The notes under the pieces were generated by a model that was not told where the DNA came from, made no database searches, and saw only the letters and a program-made list of their open reading frames with translations. A program made the translations under genes and the position numbers. Shown piece after piece: positions 33,858 to 42,460 of a DNA stretch of 64,000 bases (the first letter of the stretch is position 1; each line of letters opens with the position of its first letter). The DNA lies in contig NZ_FNDJ01000002.1 in NCBI RefSeq assembly GCF_900099965.1, positions 496,001 to 560,000 of the forward strand, written 5' to 3'. Source of the stretch: Nonomuraea jiangxiensis (GTDB lineage Bacteria; Actinomycetota; Actinomycetes; Streptosporangiales; Streptosporangiaceae).

Positions 33858-35543
33858 TCAGCGGCCCAGGAAGTCGAGGAGGCGGTCGAGGGGCCAGGTG
33901 TTGATCACGTCGGCCGTGGTCAGCCAGGCCCGCTGGGCGATGCCGACGCCGAAGCGCTGGTTGTCCAGGTGGGGGATCGCGTGCGAGTCGCTGTCGATCG
34001 AGAACTTCACGCCGTGGTGCTTGGCCAGGCGGACCAGGTCGGACGGCAGGTCGGAGCGGTCGGGGTAGGAGTCGATCTCCATCGCGGTGCCCGTCCTGGC
34101 CGCCACGCGGAAGATCGCGTCCCAGTCGGCGTCGACGACGCCCCGCATGCCGATCTTCCGGGTGGTGGGGTGACCGATGATGTCGACGTAGGGGTTTTCG
34201 CAGGCGGTGATGAAGCGGCGGGTCATCTCCTCCCGCGACATCGTGAAGTGCGAGTGCACCGAGGCCACGCACACGTCGAACTCCCGCAGCACCTCCCCGG
34301 GCCAGTCCACCGACCCGTCGGGGGCGATGTTGAGCTCGGTGCCGTGCAGCAGCCGCATGCCGGGATGGTCGCGCTGCAGCTCGGCGAGCCGCGCCCGCTG
34401 CTCCAGGGCCTTGTCCAGGGTCATCCGCTGCATCGTCAGGTCCGGCGCGTGGTCGGTGACCGCGTAGTAGGCGTAGCCCCGGGCCTGACCCGCCGCCACC
34501 ATGTCGGCCAGCGAGGCGACGCCGTCGGTCAGGTCGGTGTGAGTGTGCAGGTCGCCCTTGAGGTCGGCCAGCTCCACCAGCGCGGGCAGCTCGCCCTGCA
34601 GGGCCGCCTTGACCTCCCCGCCGTCCTCCCGCATCGGCGGCGGCACGAACTGCATGCCGAGCGCGGCGTAGATGTCCTCCTCGGACTCGGCGGCGATCAC
34701 CCGCTCGCCCTCGAACAGCCCGTATTCGGACAGCTTCCAGCCCTTCTTCACCGCCATCTCGCGGATGGTGACGTTGTGCTCCTTGGAGCCGGTGAAGTAT
34801 TGCATGGCCGCGCCCCACGACCCCGCCGGCACCACCCGCAGGTCCACCTGGATGCCGGCCGTGGTGCGGACCGAGGTCTTCTTCTCGCCCGCCGCGATGA
34901 CCTCGGCGACATAGGGCTGGGCGCGGAACTCGTCCATGATGGAGTCCGGCGCCACCGCGAGGATGTCGATGTCGCCGATCGTGTCCTTCATCCGCCGCAG
35001 CGACCCCGCGTAGGCGATCCGCTCGGCCTTCAGCGACGCGATCACCTGCTCGGCCAGCGACATGGCGACGCCGATGTGCACGCGGCGGCCGGACTGCTCC
35101 AGCTCCTGGACGCCCTTGAGCAGGTTGGCCAGGGTCTTGGGGCCGAGGCCCTTGACGCCGTCGAGGCGACCGGCGGTGATCGCCTCGCTCAGCGTCGCCG
35201 GGGAGTCGATGCCGAAGTCCTCGAACAGCATGATCGCCGTCTTGGGCCCCAGCGTCGGCACCCGCGTGAGTCGGCGCACGCCATCGGGCACCCGCCCCCG
35301 CAGGTCGTCGAGCTGGCGGAAACTCCCGCGCTGCAGGAACTCCTCCATCTTCTTGGCGATGGCCTCGCCCACCCCGGGGACGCCGCGCACGTCGACGACC
35401 GAGATGTCCTCGGGGAACCCGGCGATCGCCTTGGCCGCCTTCTGGTAGCTCCGCACGCGGAAGGCGTCGCCGCCGCAGAGCGCGAACAACTCCGCGTATT
35501 CCTGCAGCGCCGCCGCCGCCTCCTCATTTGCCCGCATGCCCAT
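33858..35543 (-). CDS. polX: DNA polymerase X family protein with PHP domain
   Basis: 561 residues. The N-terminal half is a family-X polymerase: helix-hairpin-helix regions (VRGVPGVGEAIAKKMEEFL, VKGLGPKTLANLL) and the nucleotidyltransferase GSLRRMKDTIGDIDIL, whose GDIDIL supplies two metal-binding Asp. The C-terminal third is a PHP phosphoesterase (DLHTHTDLTDG, VTDHAP, GTELNI, SVHSHF, IGHPTTR). Bacterial PolX of this type fills gaps in base-excision repair and has 3'-5' exonuclease activity. ATG 35543 or the third codon ATG 35537 is the start. Confidence 0.93.
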   Translation of the reverse strand: MGMRANEEAAAALQEYAELFALCGGDAFRVRSYQKAAKAIAGFPEDISVVDVRGVPGVGEAIAKKMEEFLQRGSFRQLDDLRGRVPDGVRRLTRVPTLGPKTAIMLFEDFGIDSPATLSEAITAGRLDGVKGLGPKTLANLLKGVQELEQSGRRVHIGVAMSLAEQVIASLKAERIAYAGSLRRMKDTIGDIDILAVAPDSIMDEFRAQPYVAEVIAAGEKKTSVRTTAGIQVDLRVVPAGSWGAAMQYFTGSKEHNVTIREMAVKKGWKLSEYGLFEGERVIAAESEEDIYAALGMQFVPPPMREDGGEVKAALQGELPALVELADLKGDLHTHTDLTDGVASLADMVAAGQARGYAYYAVTDHAPDLTMQRMTLDKALEQRARLAELQRDHPGMRLLHGTELNIAPDGSVDWPGEVLREFDVCVASVHSHFTMSREEMTRRFITACENPYVDIIGHPTTRKIGMRGVVDADWDAIFRVAARTGTAMEIDSYPDRSDLPSDLVRLAKHHGVKFSIDSDSHAIPHLDNQRFGVGIAQRAWLTTADVINTWPLDRLLDFLGR

Positions 35544-35590
35544 ACCTTAGGGCCCGGCTCCGACAATCACCGGCCCGGCCGCCGCCCGGC

Positions 35591-36559
35591 TCAGAAACGC
35601 ACCTCACGCGGCCGGTACGGGGCCCCGAGGAAGTCCAGCTCCTCGGCCGACAGCGACACCGACACGGCGGCCACCGCGTCGTCCACGTGCCGGTCCTTGG
35701 TGGCCCCCACGATCGGCGCGTCGACGGCCTGCTGGTGGAACAGCCAGGCCAGCGCGATCTGGGCGGCCGGCAGGCCGCGCTCGCCGGCCACGTGCGCCAC
35801 CCGGTCGAGGACCAGCTTGTCGTTCTCCGGGTCGTACAGGAAGTCGATGCGCGGGTCCGACCCCGCCCTGGCGGTGCTGTCCGTCGTGCCCGCCCTGGCC
35901 AGCACGCCACGCGCCAGCGGGCTCCACGGGATCACGCCCACCCCCTGGTCGGCGCAGAGCGGCAGCATCTCGCGCTCCTCCTCCCGGTAGAGGAGGTTGT
36001 AGTGGTTCTGCATCGAGACGAACTTCGTCCACCCGTTGCGCTCGGCCACGTGCTGCGCCTTGGCGAACTGCCAGGCCCACATGGTCGAGGCGCCGATGTA
36101 GCGGGCCTTGCCCGCCTTGACCACGTCGTGCAGCGCCTCCATGGTCTCCTCGATGGGCGTCTCGTCGTCCCACCGGTGGATCTGGTAGAGGTCCACGTAA
36201 TCGGTGCCGAGCCGGCGGAGCGAGGCGTCAATGGCGGCGTGCACGTGTTTGCGCGACAGCCCCCGGTCGTTGACCCCCTCGCCCATCGCCCCGTTCACCT
36301 TGGTGGCCAGCACGTAGTCCTCCCGCCGGGGGAAGATGCCGCGCAGCAGGTTGCCGGTCACGACCTCGCTCTCGCCCCGGCTGTAGACGTCGGCGGTGTC
36401 GAAGAACGTCACCCCCGCGTCGACGGCCCTGCGGACGATCGGCTCGGCCGCGTCCTGCGTCAATGCCCATTCCTGCCTGTCCGGATCGCCGTAGCTCATC
36501 ATGCCGAGGCAGATCCGTGAGACCTTCAAACCCGTCCTGCCAAGCCGCGTGTATTCCAT
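35591..36559 (-). CDS. Aldo/keto reductase (YajO/GSP69-like)
   Basis: 322 residues. MEYTRLGRTGLKVSRICLG starts the family pattern; catalytic residues lie in FFDTADVYSRGESE and LATKVNG, with the GASTMWAWQF and VIPWSPLARGVLAR segments of the NADP-dependent AKR fold. Broad aldehyde or ketone reductase; substrate unknown. ATG 36559 starts the family's N-terminus; in-frame sequence upstream does not fit. Confidence 0.88.
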   Translation of the reverse strand: MEYTRLGRTGLKVSRICLGMMSYGDPDRQEWALTQDAAEPIVRRAVDAGVTFFDTADVYSRGESEVVTGNLLRGIFPRREDYVLATKVNGAMGEGVNDRGLSRKHVHAAIDASLRRLGTDYVDLYQIHRWDDETPIEETMEALHDVVKAGKARYIGASTMWAWQFAKAQHVAERNGWTKFVSMQNHYNLLYREEEREMLPLCADQGVGVIPWSPLARGVLARAGTTDSTARAGSDPRIDFLYDPENDKLVLDRVAHVAGERGLPAAQIALAWLFHQQAVDAPIVGATKDRHVDDAVAAVSVSLSAEELDFLGAPYRPREVRF

Positions 36560-36750
36560 GCCCCTCACCCTAGGCACCGCAGGCACCCGTTGGACCGGTT
36601 CACCGTGGATTCCACGGGCAGTCATGCGTGTCCAAAAGCGGCACTTGCCTTTACACGGCGGATACGGTCAGGTCGATTATGGAGAACGGTGCAGCGTAGG
36701 AGCACTCACCGCTCGGCGGAACCTGTCAGCCCGGGCGCGAACGGGGTGGG

Positions 36751-37863
36751 GTGGAGGACACGAAAGCTGATCTTCTGGCTCGGGCGCGTTCCAAACTGCA
36801 TGACTTCTCCTCTCTCTTCTGGGCAGGGGGCCTCGGCCTCACTGCGGGGATCCTCACGCTGTCGGCGTCGGTCGTGGCAGGGCTGGCCGCCGCAGGGTCC
36901 GTGGTCGTGGGGACGCTGACGCTGCTGGTCCTGCTGGCGCTGCACGTCAAGTTCATCGTGGCGGGGCCGTGGTGGATCGTGGCGGTGCAGGCCTGGCTGA
37001 CGTACCTGCCGATCACCGTGTTCGGGGCGGCGTGGACGCCTGTGTGCGGGCTGCTGTCCGGGGCGCTGCTGGTGATGGCGGGCCGGATCCACTCCACCGT
37101 GCTGGTGGCGCTGGCGCTGGCCTGCGGGCCCGTCCTGCTCTTCGCGCCGGACCCGTCGAAGATCGATCCGGGGTGGGCGATCGCCGGCCCGCTGGTCGGC
37201 CTGGTGGAATACACGCTGGTGACGCTGGCCAGGCGGGCGCGGCTGCTGGCGGAGGCGCGTACCGAGGTCATGCGCAAGGCCGTCGCGCTGGAGCGCCGCC
37301 GCTTCACCCGCGACCTGCACGACCTGGTCGGGCACCGGCTCACCGTGCTGGTGCTGAAGACGCAGCTGCTGCATCGGCTGGTCGCCGAGGGCGACGAACG
37401 CGCCGGCGACGAGGTGAACCAGATGATGGAGCTGCTCACCAGCCTGTCCGCCGACGTCAGGGCGGTCGCGCACGGCCTGCGCAGCTCCTCGCTGTCGGCC
37501 GAGCTGGGCTCGGCGCGCCTCCTGCTGGAGTCGGTACGGGTCCGCTGCCAGATCAAGGTGGCCTGCCGCGAGTTACCGGGCGAGGTGGAGGAGGCCCTCA
37601 CCCACGCCCTGCGTGAGGGCGTCACCAACGTCCTCAGGCACGCCGAGGCCCGCCAGTGCTCGATCCACCTCATCGAACGCGACCAGCTCGTGCGCCTGTC
37701 CATCAGGAACGACGGCGTACGCCCCCCGCGCCGCCCCGGCGACGCCGGCCAGGGCCTGCTGAACCTGGCCGAACGCGTCTCCGGCCTGGGCGGCTGGCTG
37801 GAGGCCACGTCGTCACGCTCCGGCCAGTTCGCCTTCCACGTTTTCGTCCCACAAAAGAAATAA
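36751..37863 (+). CDS. DesK-type sensor histidine kinase
   Basis: 370 residues. Four or five N-terminal membrane helices (first at about 25-45) are followed by the HisKA_3 H-box RRFTRDLHDLVGHRL (His at about 190), the N-box LREGVTNVLRHAEA and the G-box GQGLLNLAERVSGLGG. It would phosphorylate a NarL-type regulator. No regulator gene adjoins; DesR/NarL regulators lie at 51693 and 11327. It is 135 bases upstream of the lanthipeptide synthetase gene and on the same strand, so a link to lanthipeptide control is likely but unproven. The start is GTG 36751. Confidence 0.88.
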   Translation: MEDTKADLLARARSKLHDFSSLFWAGGLGLTAGILTLSASVVAGLAAAGSVVVGTLTLLVLLALHVKFIVAGPWWIVAVQAWLTYLPITVFGAAWTPVCGLLSGALLVMAGRIHSTVLVALALACGPVLLFAPDPSKIDPGWAIAGPLVGLVEYTLVTLARRARLLAEARTEVMRKAVALERRRFTRDLHDLVGHRLTVLVLKTQLLHRLVAEGDERAGDEVNQMMELLTSLSADVRAVAHGLRSSSLSAELGSARLLLESVRVRCQIKVACRELPGEVEEALTHALREGVTNVLRHAEARQCSIHLIERDQLVRLSIRNDGVRPPRRPGDAGQGLLNLAERVSGLGGWLEATSSRSGQFAFHVFVPQKK

Positions 37864-37878
37864 TCGGCACCCGGTCTA

Positions 37879-37895
37879 TTGTGTGAAATTCACAA
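37879..37895 (+). promoter_or_regulatory. Palindrome upstream of the lanthipeptide operon
   Basis: TTGTGTGAAATTCACAA, with a perfect inner GTGAA-A-TTCAC palindrome, lies between the kinase stop and lanKC, 103 bases before the lanKC start. It is a candidate binding site for a response regulator controlling the operon. Confidence 0.45.
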
Positions 37896-37998
37896 ATGGC
37901 TGTGGAATACGCGTGTTCAGGCCGTGCCGCGTGTAACTAGACCGGACCGGCCGTGGGCGGCACTCTGCTTAAGACACCGCCCCGGAGGTCCGCGCCAG

Positions 37999-40551
37999 AT
38001 GGACAAGTACGAGTTGCACTGCCTGGTCGACCAGTGTTTCTACGACACACTGGAAAACAGCACCGCCGACGACGCGGACTTTCCCATTCTCCGCCGCCCG
38101 CTGCCCGCCGGCTGGTCGAATGCGCTCACCGACACCTGGTGCTATTACGCCCCGGACGACGAGCCGCCGCTTCCCGCGCAGGGCTGGAAGATTCACGTGT
38201 CGGCCCGCGTGGAGGACGCCGAGCGCGCCATCGCCGCCGTGTGGGACTACTGCGTCCCGCGCCGGATCGCGTTCAAGTTCCTGCGCGGCACCCCGGTGCT
38301 CGTCATGGTCAACTCCAAGGCCGCCTCCCGCGCCTCCAGCGGCAAGCTCCTCACCGTCTACCCCCGGGACGAGGCTCAGCTCGAACTCGTCCTGAAGGAG
38401 CTCGACGAGCTGCTGCACGACGTGCGGGGCCCCTACATCCTCAGCGACCTGCGCTACGGCACCGGCCCGCTGTTCGTCAGGTACGGCGGTTTCGCCGAAC
38501 GCCACTGCCTGTCCGACTCCGGCGAGCGCGTGCTGGCCATCGAGGACGGCCAGGGGCGGCTCGTGCCCGACGTACGGGGCGCCATGTTCTCGGTGCCGCC
38601 CTGGACGACGCTGCCCGGGTTCCTGGAGCCGCATCTGGCCGCCCGCAACGCCGTGACCATGAGCGGGCTGCCGTACGCGGTGGACAGCGTCCTGCACTTC
38701 TCCAACGGCGGCGGCGTCTACCTCGGACGGGACACGCGCACCGGGGAGCGGGTGGTGCTCAAGGAGGCCAGGCCGCACGCCGGGCTCGACGCGGCCGGAC
38801 GCGACGCCGTCACCCGGCTCCGGCACGAGCGCGACATCCTGGAGCGCCTGTCGGGGCTGCCCGCCGTGCCCGCGCTGCTCGGCTACTTCACGCTGGGCGA
38901 GCACCACTTCCTCGTCCAGGAGTTCGTGGACGGCACGCCGCTGCAACGGCGGCTGGTGCACCGCTACCCGCTCACCCGCGCCACCTGCACCGACGCGGAC
39001 CTCGCCGAGTACACCGCCTGGGCGGTCGAGACGCTGGAAAGCGTGGCGCTGGCGGTCGCGTCCCTGCACGAGCGCGAGGTCGTCTTCGGCGACCTGCACC
39101 CGGACAACATCCTGCTGACCGAGGACGGCCGGGTGGTGCTCATCGACTACGAGGTCGCCACGCTCGCCGGCGACCGGGCCCGCGCCGCGCTCGCCCACCC
39201 GGCCTTCGCCCCGCCGGCCGACCGGCAGGGCCTGGACCTCGACCGGTACGCGCTCGCCTGCCTGCGTCTGGGCCTGTTCGCGCCGCAGTGCACGATCATG
39301 CTGCCGCTGCACCGGCCGAAGGCGGCCCACCTCGGGACGCTGGTCAAGGAGGCGTTCCCGGTCCCGGCCGGCCTGGTGGACCCGGCCGTGGCCACGGTCT
39401 CCGGCCAGACGGAGGACTGGGATGAGAGCCTGCCCATGCCGGGCGCGGCCGGCTGGCCCGAGCTGCGGGACGCGATGGCCCGGGCCATCACCGCCAGCGC
39501 CACGCCCAAGCGGGACGACCGGCTCTTCCCCGGCGACGTGGCCCAGTTCCAGCCGGGTGGCGGGCTCAACCTGGCGCACGGCGCGGCCGGCGTGCTGTTC
39601 GCCCTCTCGCGGGCGGGCCTCGGGCCGTACCCGGAATACGAGCACTGGTTGTGCGAACGCGCCCTCCGCCCGGCCCAGGGCTCCGGCCTCGGCCTGTACG
39701 ACGGGCTGCACGGCATCGCGTACGTGCTCGACCTGCTCGGCCACCACCGGCACGCCCACGACCTGATCGACGTCTGCCTGCGCGAGAAGTGGGACCGCCT
39801 GGAATCGGCGCTGTTCTCCGGCCTGTCCGGCATCGGGCTGAACCTGCTCCACTTCGGCCACACCGACCTGGCCCTGCGCGCGGCGGACATCTGCGCCGGC
39901 CGCCTCGACGTGCCCGTCCCCGAGATCAGCGGCGGCACGAACCCGAGGGCCGGGCTGATGTACGGCTCGTCGGGGCCCGCGCTGCTCTTCCTGCGCGCCT
40001 ACGAGCACACGGGCGACCCCGGGCTGCTCGACCTGGCGGCCACCGCGCTCCGGCAGGACCTGCGGCGGTGCCGGGCCACGGAGGACGGCTCGCTCCAGGT
40101 CAACCAGGGCTGGCGGCTGCTGCCGTACCTGGACGAGGGGTCGGCCGGGATCGCCCTGGTGCTGGCGCGTTACCTCGCGCACCGGCACGACGAGGAGCTC
40201 GCTACGGCGCTGGCCGGGCTGCGGCTGGCCGGGCGCGCCGGCTTCTTCGTGCAGTCCGGGCTGTTCACCGGGCGGGCGGGCATCATCGCGGCGCTCGACG
40301 GCGACGTACGGGGTCTGCGGTGGCACGCGCTGCCGTACGGCGGAGGACTGGCCTTCCCCGGGGACCAGTTGCTGCGCCTTTCCATGGATTTCGCGACCGG
40401 AACGGCGGGCGTGCTCTTCGCCCTCGGTGCGGTGCTGGGTGACCAGCCGGTCCACCTGCCGTTCCTTGAGGCCGCCCCTGAGCGGCCTGTCCCCGACGAG
40501 TCATCGGAAGGAGGTGTCACACATGGTTCTTCTCGACCTGCAGGGTCTTGA
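37999..40551 (+). CDS. lanKC: Class III lanthipeptide synthetase LanKC (RamC/AmfT-like)
   Basis: 850 residues. Residues 1-~200 are the phosphoSer/Thr lyase domain (MDKYELHCLVDQCFYDTLE start). A protein-kinase domain spans ~230-480, with GGGVYLGRD, the Lys in RVVLKEA and the catalytic loop VVFGDLHPDNIL (about 361-372) plus LIDYE. A LanC-like cyclase domain fills ~515 to the end, with toroid repeats GLYDGLHGIAY, GLSGIGLNLL, GSSGPALLF, EGSAGIALVL, GLFTGRAGIIAAL, and no visible Cys-Cys-His zinc triad, as expected for class III. It phosphorylates, dehydrates and cyclises the product of the next gene. ATG 37999 has GGAGG 10 bases upstream. The last 29 bases overlap the precursor gene. Confidence 0.95.
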   Translation: MDKYELHCLVDQCFYDTLENSTADDADFPILRRPLPAGWSNALTDTWCYYAPDDEPPLPAQGWKIHVSARVEDAERAIAAVWDYCVPRRIAFKFLRGTPVLVMVNSKAASRASSGKLLTVYPRDEAQLELVLKELDELLHDVRGPYILSDLRYGTGPLFVRYGGFAERHCLSDSGERVLAIEDGQGRLVPDVRGAMFSVPPWTTLPGFLEPHLAARNAVTMSGLPYAVDSVLHFSNGGGVYLGRDTRTGERVVLKEARPHAGLDAAGRDAVTRLRHERDILERLSGLPAVPALLGYFTLGEHHFLVQEFVDGTPLQRRLVHRYPLTRATCTDADLAEYTAWAVETLESVALAVASLHEREVVFGDLHPDNILLTEDGRVVLIDYEVATLAGDRARAALAHPAFAPPADRQGLDLDRYALACLRLGLFAPQCTIMLPLHRPKAAHLGTLVKEAFPVPAGLVDPAVATVSGQTEDWDESLPMPGAAGWPELRDAMARAITASATPKRDDRLFPGDVAQFQPGGGLNLAHGAAGVLFALSRAGLGPYPEYEHWLCERALRPAQGSGLGLYDGLHGIAYVLDLLGHHRHAHDLIDVCLREKWDRLESALFSGLSGIGLNLLHFGHTDLALRAADICAGRLDVPVPEISGGTNPRAGLMYGSSGPALLFLRAYEHTGDPGLLDLAATALRQDLRRCRATEDGSLQVNQGWRLLPYLDEGSAGIALVLARYLAHRHDEELATALAGLRLAGRAGFFVQSGLFTGRAGIIAALDGDVRGLRWHALPYGGGLAFPGDQLLRLSMDFATGTAGVLFALGAVLGDQPVHLPFLEAAPERPVPDESSEGGVTHGSSRPAGS

Positions 40552-40654
40552 GGCCCCCGCGGCCGGCGATGTCGCCAGCGGCGGCAGCACGCTCACCGTG
40601 CTCTCATGCCACTCCGGCAAGCCCAGCAACCTCAGTGTCGCTCTGTGCCACTGA
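40523..40654 (+). CDS. lanA: SapB/AmfS-like class III lanthipeptide precursor
   Basis: 43 residues. The leader starts MVLLDLQGLEAP, the LLDLQ element being the class III recognition motif. The C-terminal core holds two repeats of the ring motif: S22-x-x-T25-x-x-x-C29 and S35-x-x-S38-x-x-x-C42, ending one residue after the last Cys as in SapB. Each can become a lanthionine or labionin ring. GGAAGGAGGTG at 40506-40516 is an excellent ribosome binding site, stronger than any other in the operon. The gene starts inside the 3' end of lanKC. The product should be an amphipathic peptide with possible morphogenetic (surfactant) function. Confidence 0.95.
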   Translation: MVLLDLQGLEAPAAGDVASGGSTLTVLSCHSGKPSNLSVALCH

Positions 40655-40671
40655 TGCTCTGAGATATCGGT

Positions 40672-40708
40672 CATCCCCGCGTCGCCGGCTCGTGGCGGCG
40701 CGGGGATG
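40672..40708 (+). terminator. 15-bp hairpin directly after the lanthipeptide precursor gene
   Basis: Arms CATCCCCGCGTCGCC and GGCGGCGCGGGGATG enclose a 7-base loop; as RNA all 15 pairs form, one as G-U. It starts 17 bases after the precursor stop. With no T tract, it probably acts as a partial terminator or 3' stabiliser that keeps precursor mRNA in excess over the transporter genes. An in-frame ATG at 40706 lies in the stem and is therefore an unlikely start for the next gene. Confidence 0.65.
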
Positions 40709-40741
40709 CCCCTTCGACAGCCCACAGAAGAGGAGGCGCGG

Positions 40742-42460
40742 GTGCGCTCCGGAGACCGGCTCGTGGTCGGGATCGTACGGCGTGGCGGCCCCTGGCCCGT
40801 CGTGCTGGCGGTCACGGCGGTCGCGGGCGCGGCCGGTGAGCTGGCCATCCCGTACGTGATCGGCCGTACCGTGGACCTTCTCGTCGCGCGCCAGCCCGGC
40901 GGCGGCACCTGGCTGCTCGTCTGCGCAGGCGTCGTCGCGGGCGTCATGGTGTGCGAGAGCCTCGGCGTCTGGGCCCGCGGCGCGAGCAGCGCCCACGCGG
41001 CCGCCACGCTGCGGCTCGGCGTCCTGCGGCACGTGCTCGGTGCCGGACACGCGGCCACCCGGCGTTTCCCCGAGGGCGAGCTCGTCACCCGGGCCGGGCT
41101 GAACGCCGAGGAGACAGGCCGGGCCCCCGAGACCTTGATGAGCGCGCTCGCCCTGCTGGTGCCGACCGTGGGCGCGCTGGTCGCGCTCACCCTCATCGCG
41201 CCCCTGCTGACGCTGACGCTCGGCCTGGGCATCGTGGTCATCCTGCTCGCCCTGCGCGCCTTCCTGCGCGCCTCGACCGTGATCGCGGGCGGATACCAGG
41301 AGGTCCAGGGGGAGATCGCGGCCCGGCTCGTGGAGGCCATGGACGGCGCCCGGACCATCGCCGCCGCCGGAACCGCCGCCCAAGAGGCGCGCCGGGTGCT
41401 GGCGCCGCTGCCCCGGCTGCGGGCGCGCGGCATGGAGCTGTGGCGCGCGAACGCCACCGCCGCCGTGCGGTCCGGCCTGGTCGTGCCGCTGCTGGAGGTG
41501 GTGGTGCTGATCGTGGGCGGGTTCATGCTCGCCGCCGGCGACCTCACGGTAGGCGAACTGTACGCCGCCGCCCGCTACGCCGTCCTGGGCACGGCGCTCA
41601 GCACGTCCCTGGGCCACCTCGGCGGCCTGGCCAGGGCGCGGGGCGCCGCCGCCCGGGTCGCGGAGGTGCTCGCCCTGCCATCCGTCCCGCACGGCACCCG
41701 CACGCTCCCGGCGGGGCCGGGGACCGTCGAGTTCCGCGACGTGACGGCGAACGGCCTGACCGTCGGCGACCTGACCCTCCCCGGCGGCTCGGTGACCGCC
41801 GTGGTGGGACGGTCCGGGTCGGGCAAGTCCCTGCTGGCCGCGCTGGCGGGCCGGCTGACCGACCCCGAACGCGGGACCGTCCTGCTCGACGGGGTCCCGC
41901 TGCGGGAGCTGTCCCGCGCGGAGCTGCGCCGGGCCGTCGGGTACGCCTTCGAACGCCCGGTACTGCTCGGCGACACCCTGGCCGAGGCCATCGGCCGGGC
42001 CCCCGCGACCGGCCCCCGCGACGCCTCCTCCCGTGAACCCGCGGTGGTCCCGGCCGGGACGGCGCACTCCGTGGTCGAGGCCGCCAGGGCCGCGTGTGCC
42101 GACGTCTTCGTCCGGCGGCTGCCCCTCGGGTACGGCACGCCGCTGCGGGAGGCGCCCATGTCGGGCGGTGAGCGGCAGCGGATCGGGCTGGCCAGGGCGT
42201 TCGCCCAGGGAGAGCGGCTGCTGGTGCTGGACGACGCCACCTCCAGCCTGGACACCGTCACGGAGCGCCAGGTCAGCCAGGCCCTCACCGCGGACCACCT
42301 CGGCCGCACCCGGCTGATCGCGGCCCACCGCCTGGCCACCGCCGCCCGCGCCGACCAGGTGGTCTGGCTGGAGGACGGCAAGGTGCGCGCCCACGGCCCG
42401 CACGACGCGCTGTGGCGGGACCCGGCCTACCGGGCGGTCTTCCAGGGAGCGGCGCCATGA
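40742..42460 (+). CDS. ABC transporter, fused permease/ATPase (exporter half 1)
   Basis: 572 residues. An N-terminal six-helix exporter membrane domain (to about residue 300) precedes an ATPase with Walker A GRSGSGKS, signature MSGGERQRIGLARAF, Walker B RLLVLDDAT and the H-loop AHRLAT. The Q-loop region reads YAFERPVLLGDT, with Glu where Gln is usual. With the next gene it corresponds to the RamA/RamB (AmfA/AmfB) pair and probably exports the lanthipeptide. GTG 40742 is chosen for its AGAGGAGG site; ATG 40706 sits in the hairpin stem. Confidence 0.92.
   Translation: MRSGDRLVVGIVRRGGPWPVVLAVTAVAGAAGELAIPYVIGRTVDLLVARQPGGGTWLLVCAGVVAGVMVCESLGVWARGASSAHAAATLRLGVLRHVLGAGHAATRRFPEGELVTRAGLNAEETGRAPETLMSALALLVPTVGALVALTLIAPLLTLTLGLGIVVILLALRAFLRASTVIAGGYQEVQGEIAARLVEAMDGARTIAAAGTAAQEARRVLAPLPRLRARGMELWRANATAAVRSGLVVPLLEVVVLIVGGFMLAAGDLTVGELYAAARYAVLGTALSTSLGHLGGLARARGAAARVAEVLALPSVPHGTRTLPAGPGTVEFRDVTANGLTVGDLTLPGGSVTAVVGRSGSGKSLLAALAGRLTDPERGTVLLDGVPLRELSRAELRRAVGYAFERPVLLGDTLAEAIGRAPATGPRDASSREPAVVPAGTAHSVVEAARAACADVFVRRLPLGYGTPLREAPMSGGERQRIGLARAFAQGERLLVLDDATSSLDTVTERQVSQALTADHLGRTRLIAAHRLATAARADQVVWLEDGKVRAHGPHDALWRDPAYRAVFQGAAP

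Noticed and set aside
40706..40741. ATG 40706 as the start of the first ABC exporter gene
   Set aside because: It sits in the stem of the 15-bp hairpin; GTG 40742 has a strong AGAGGAGG site.
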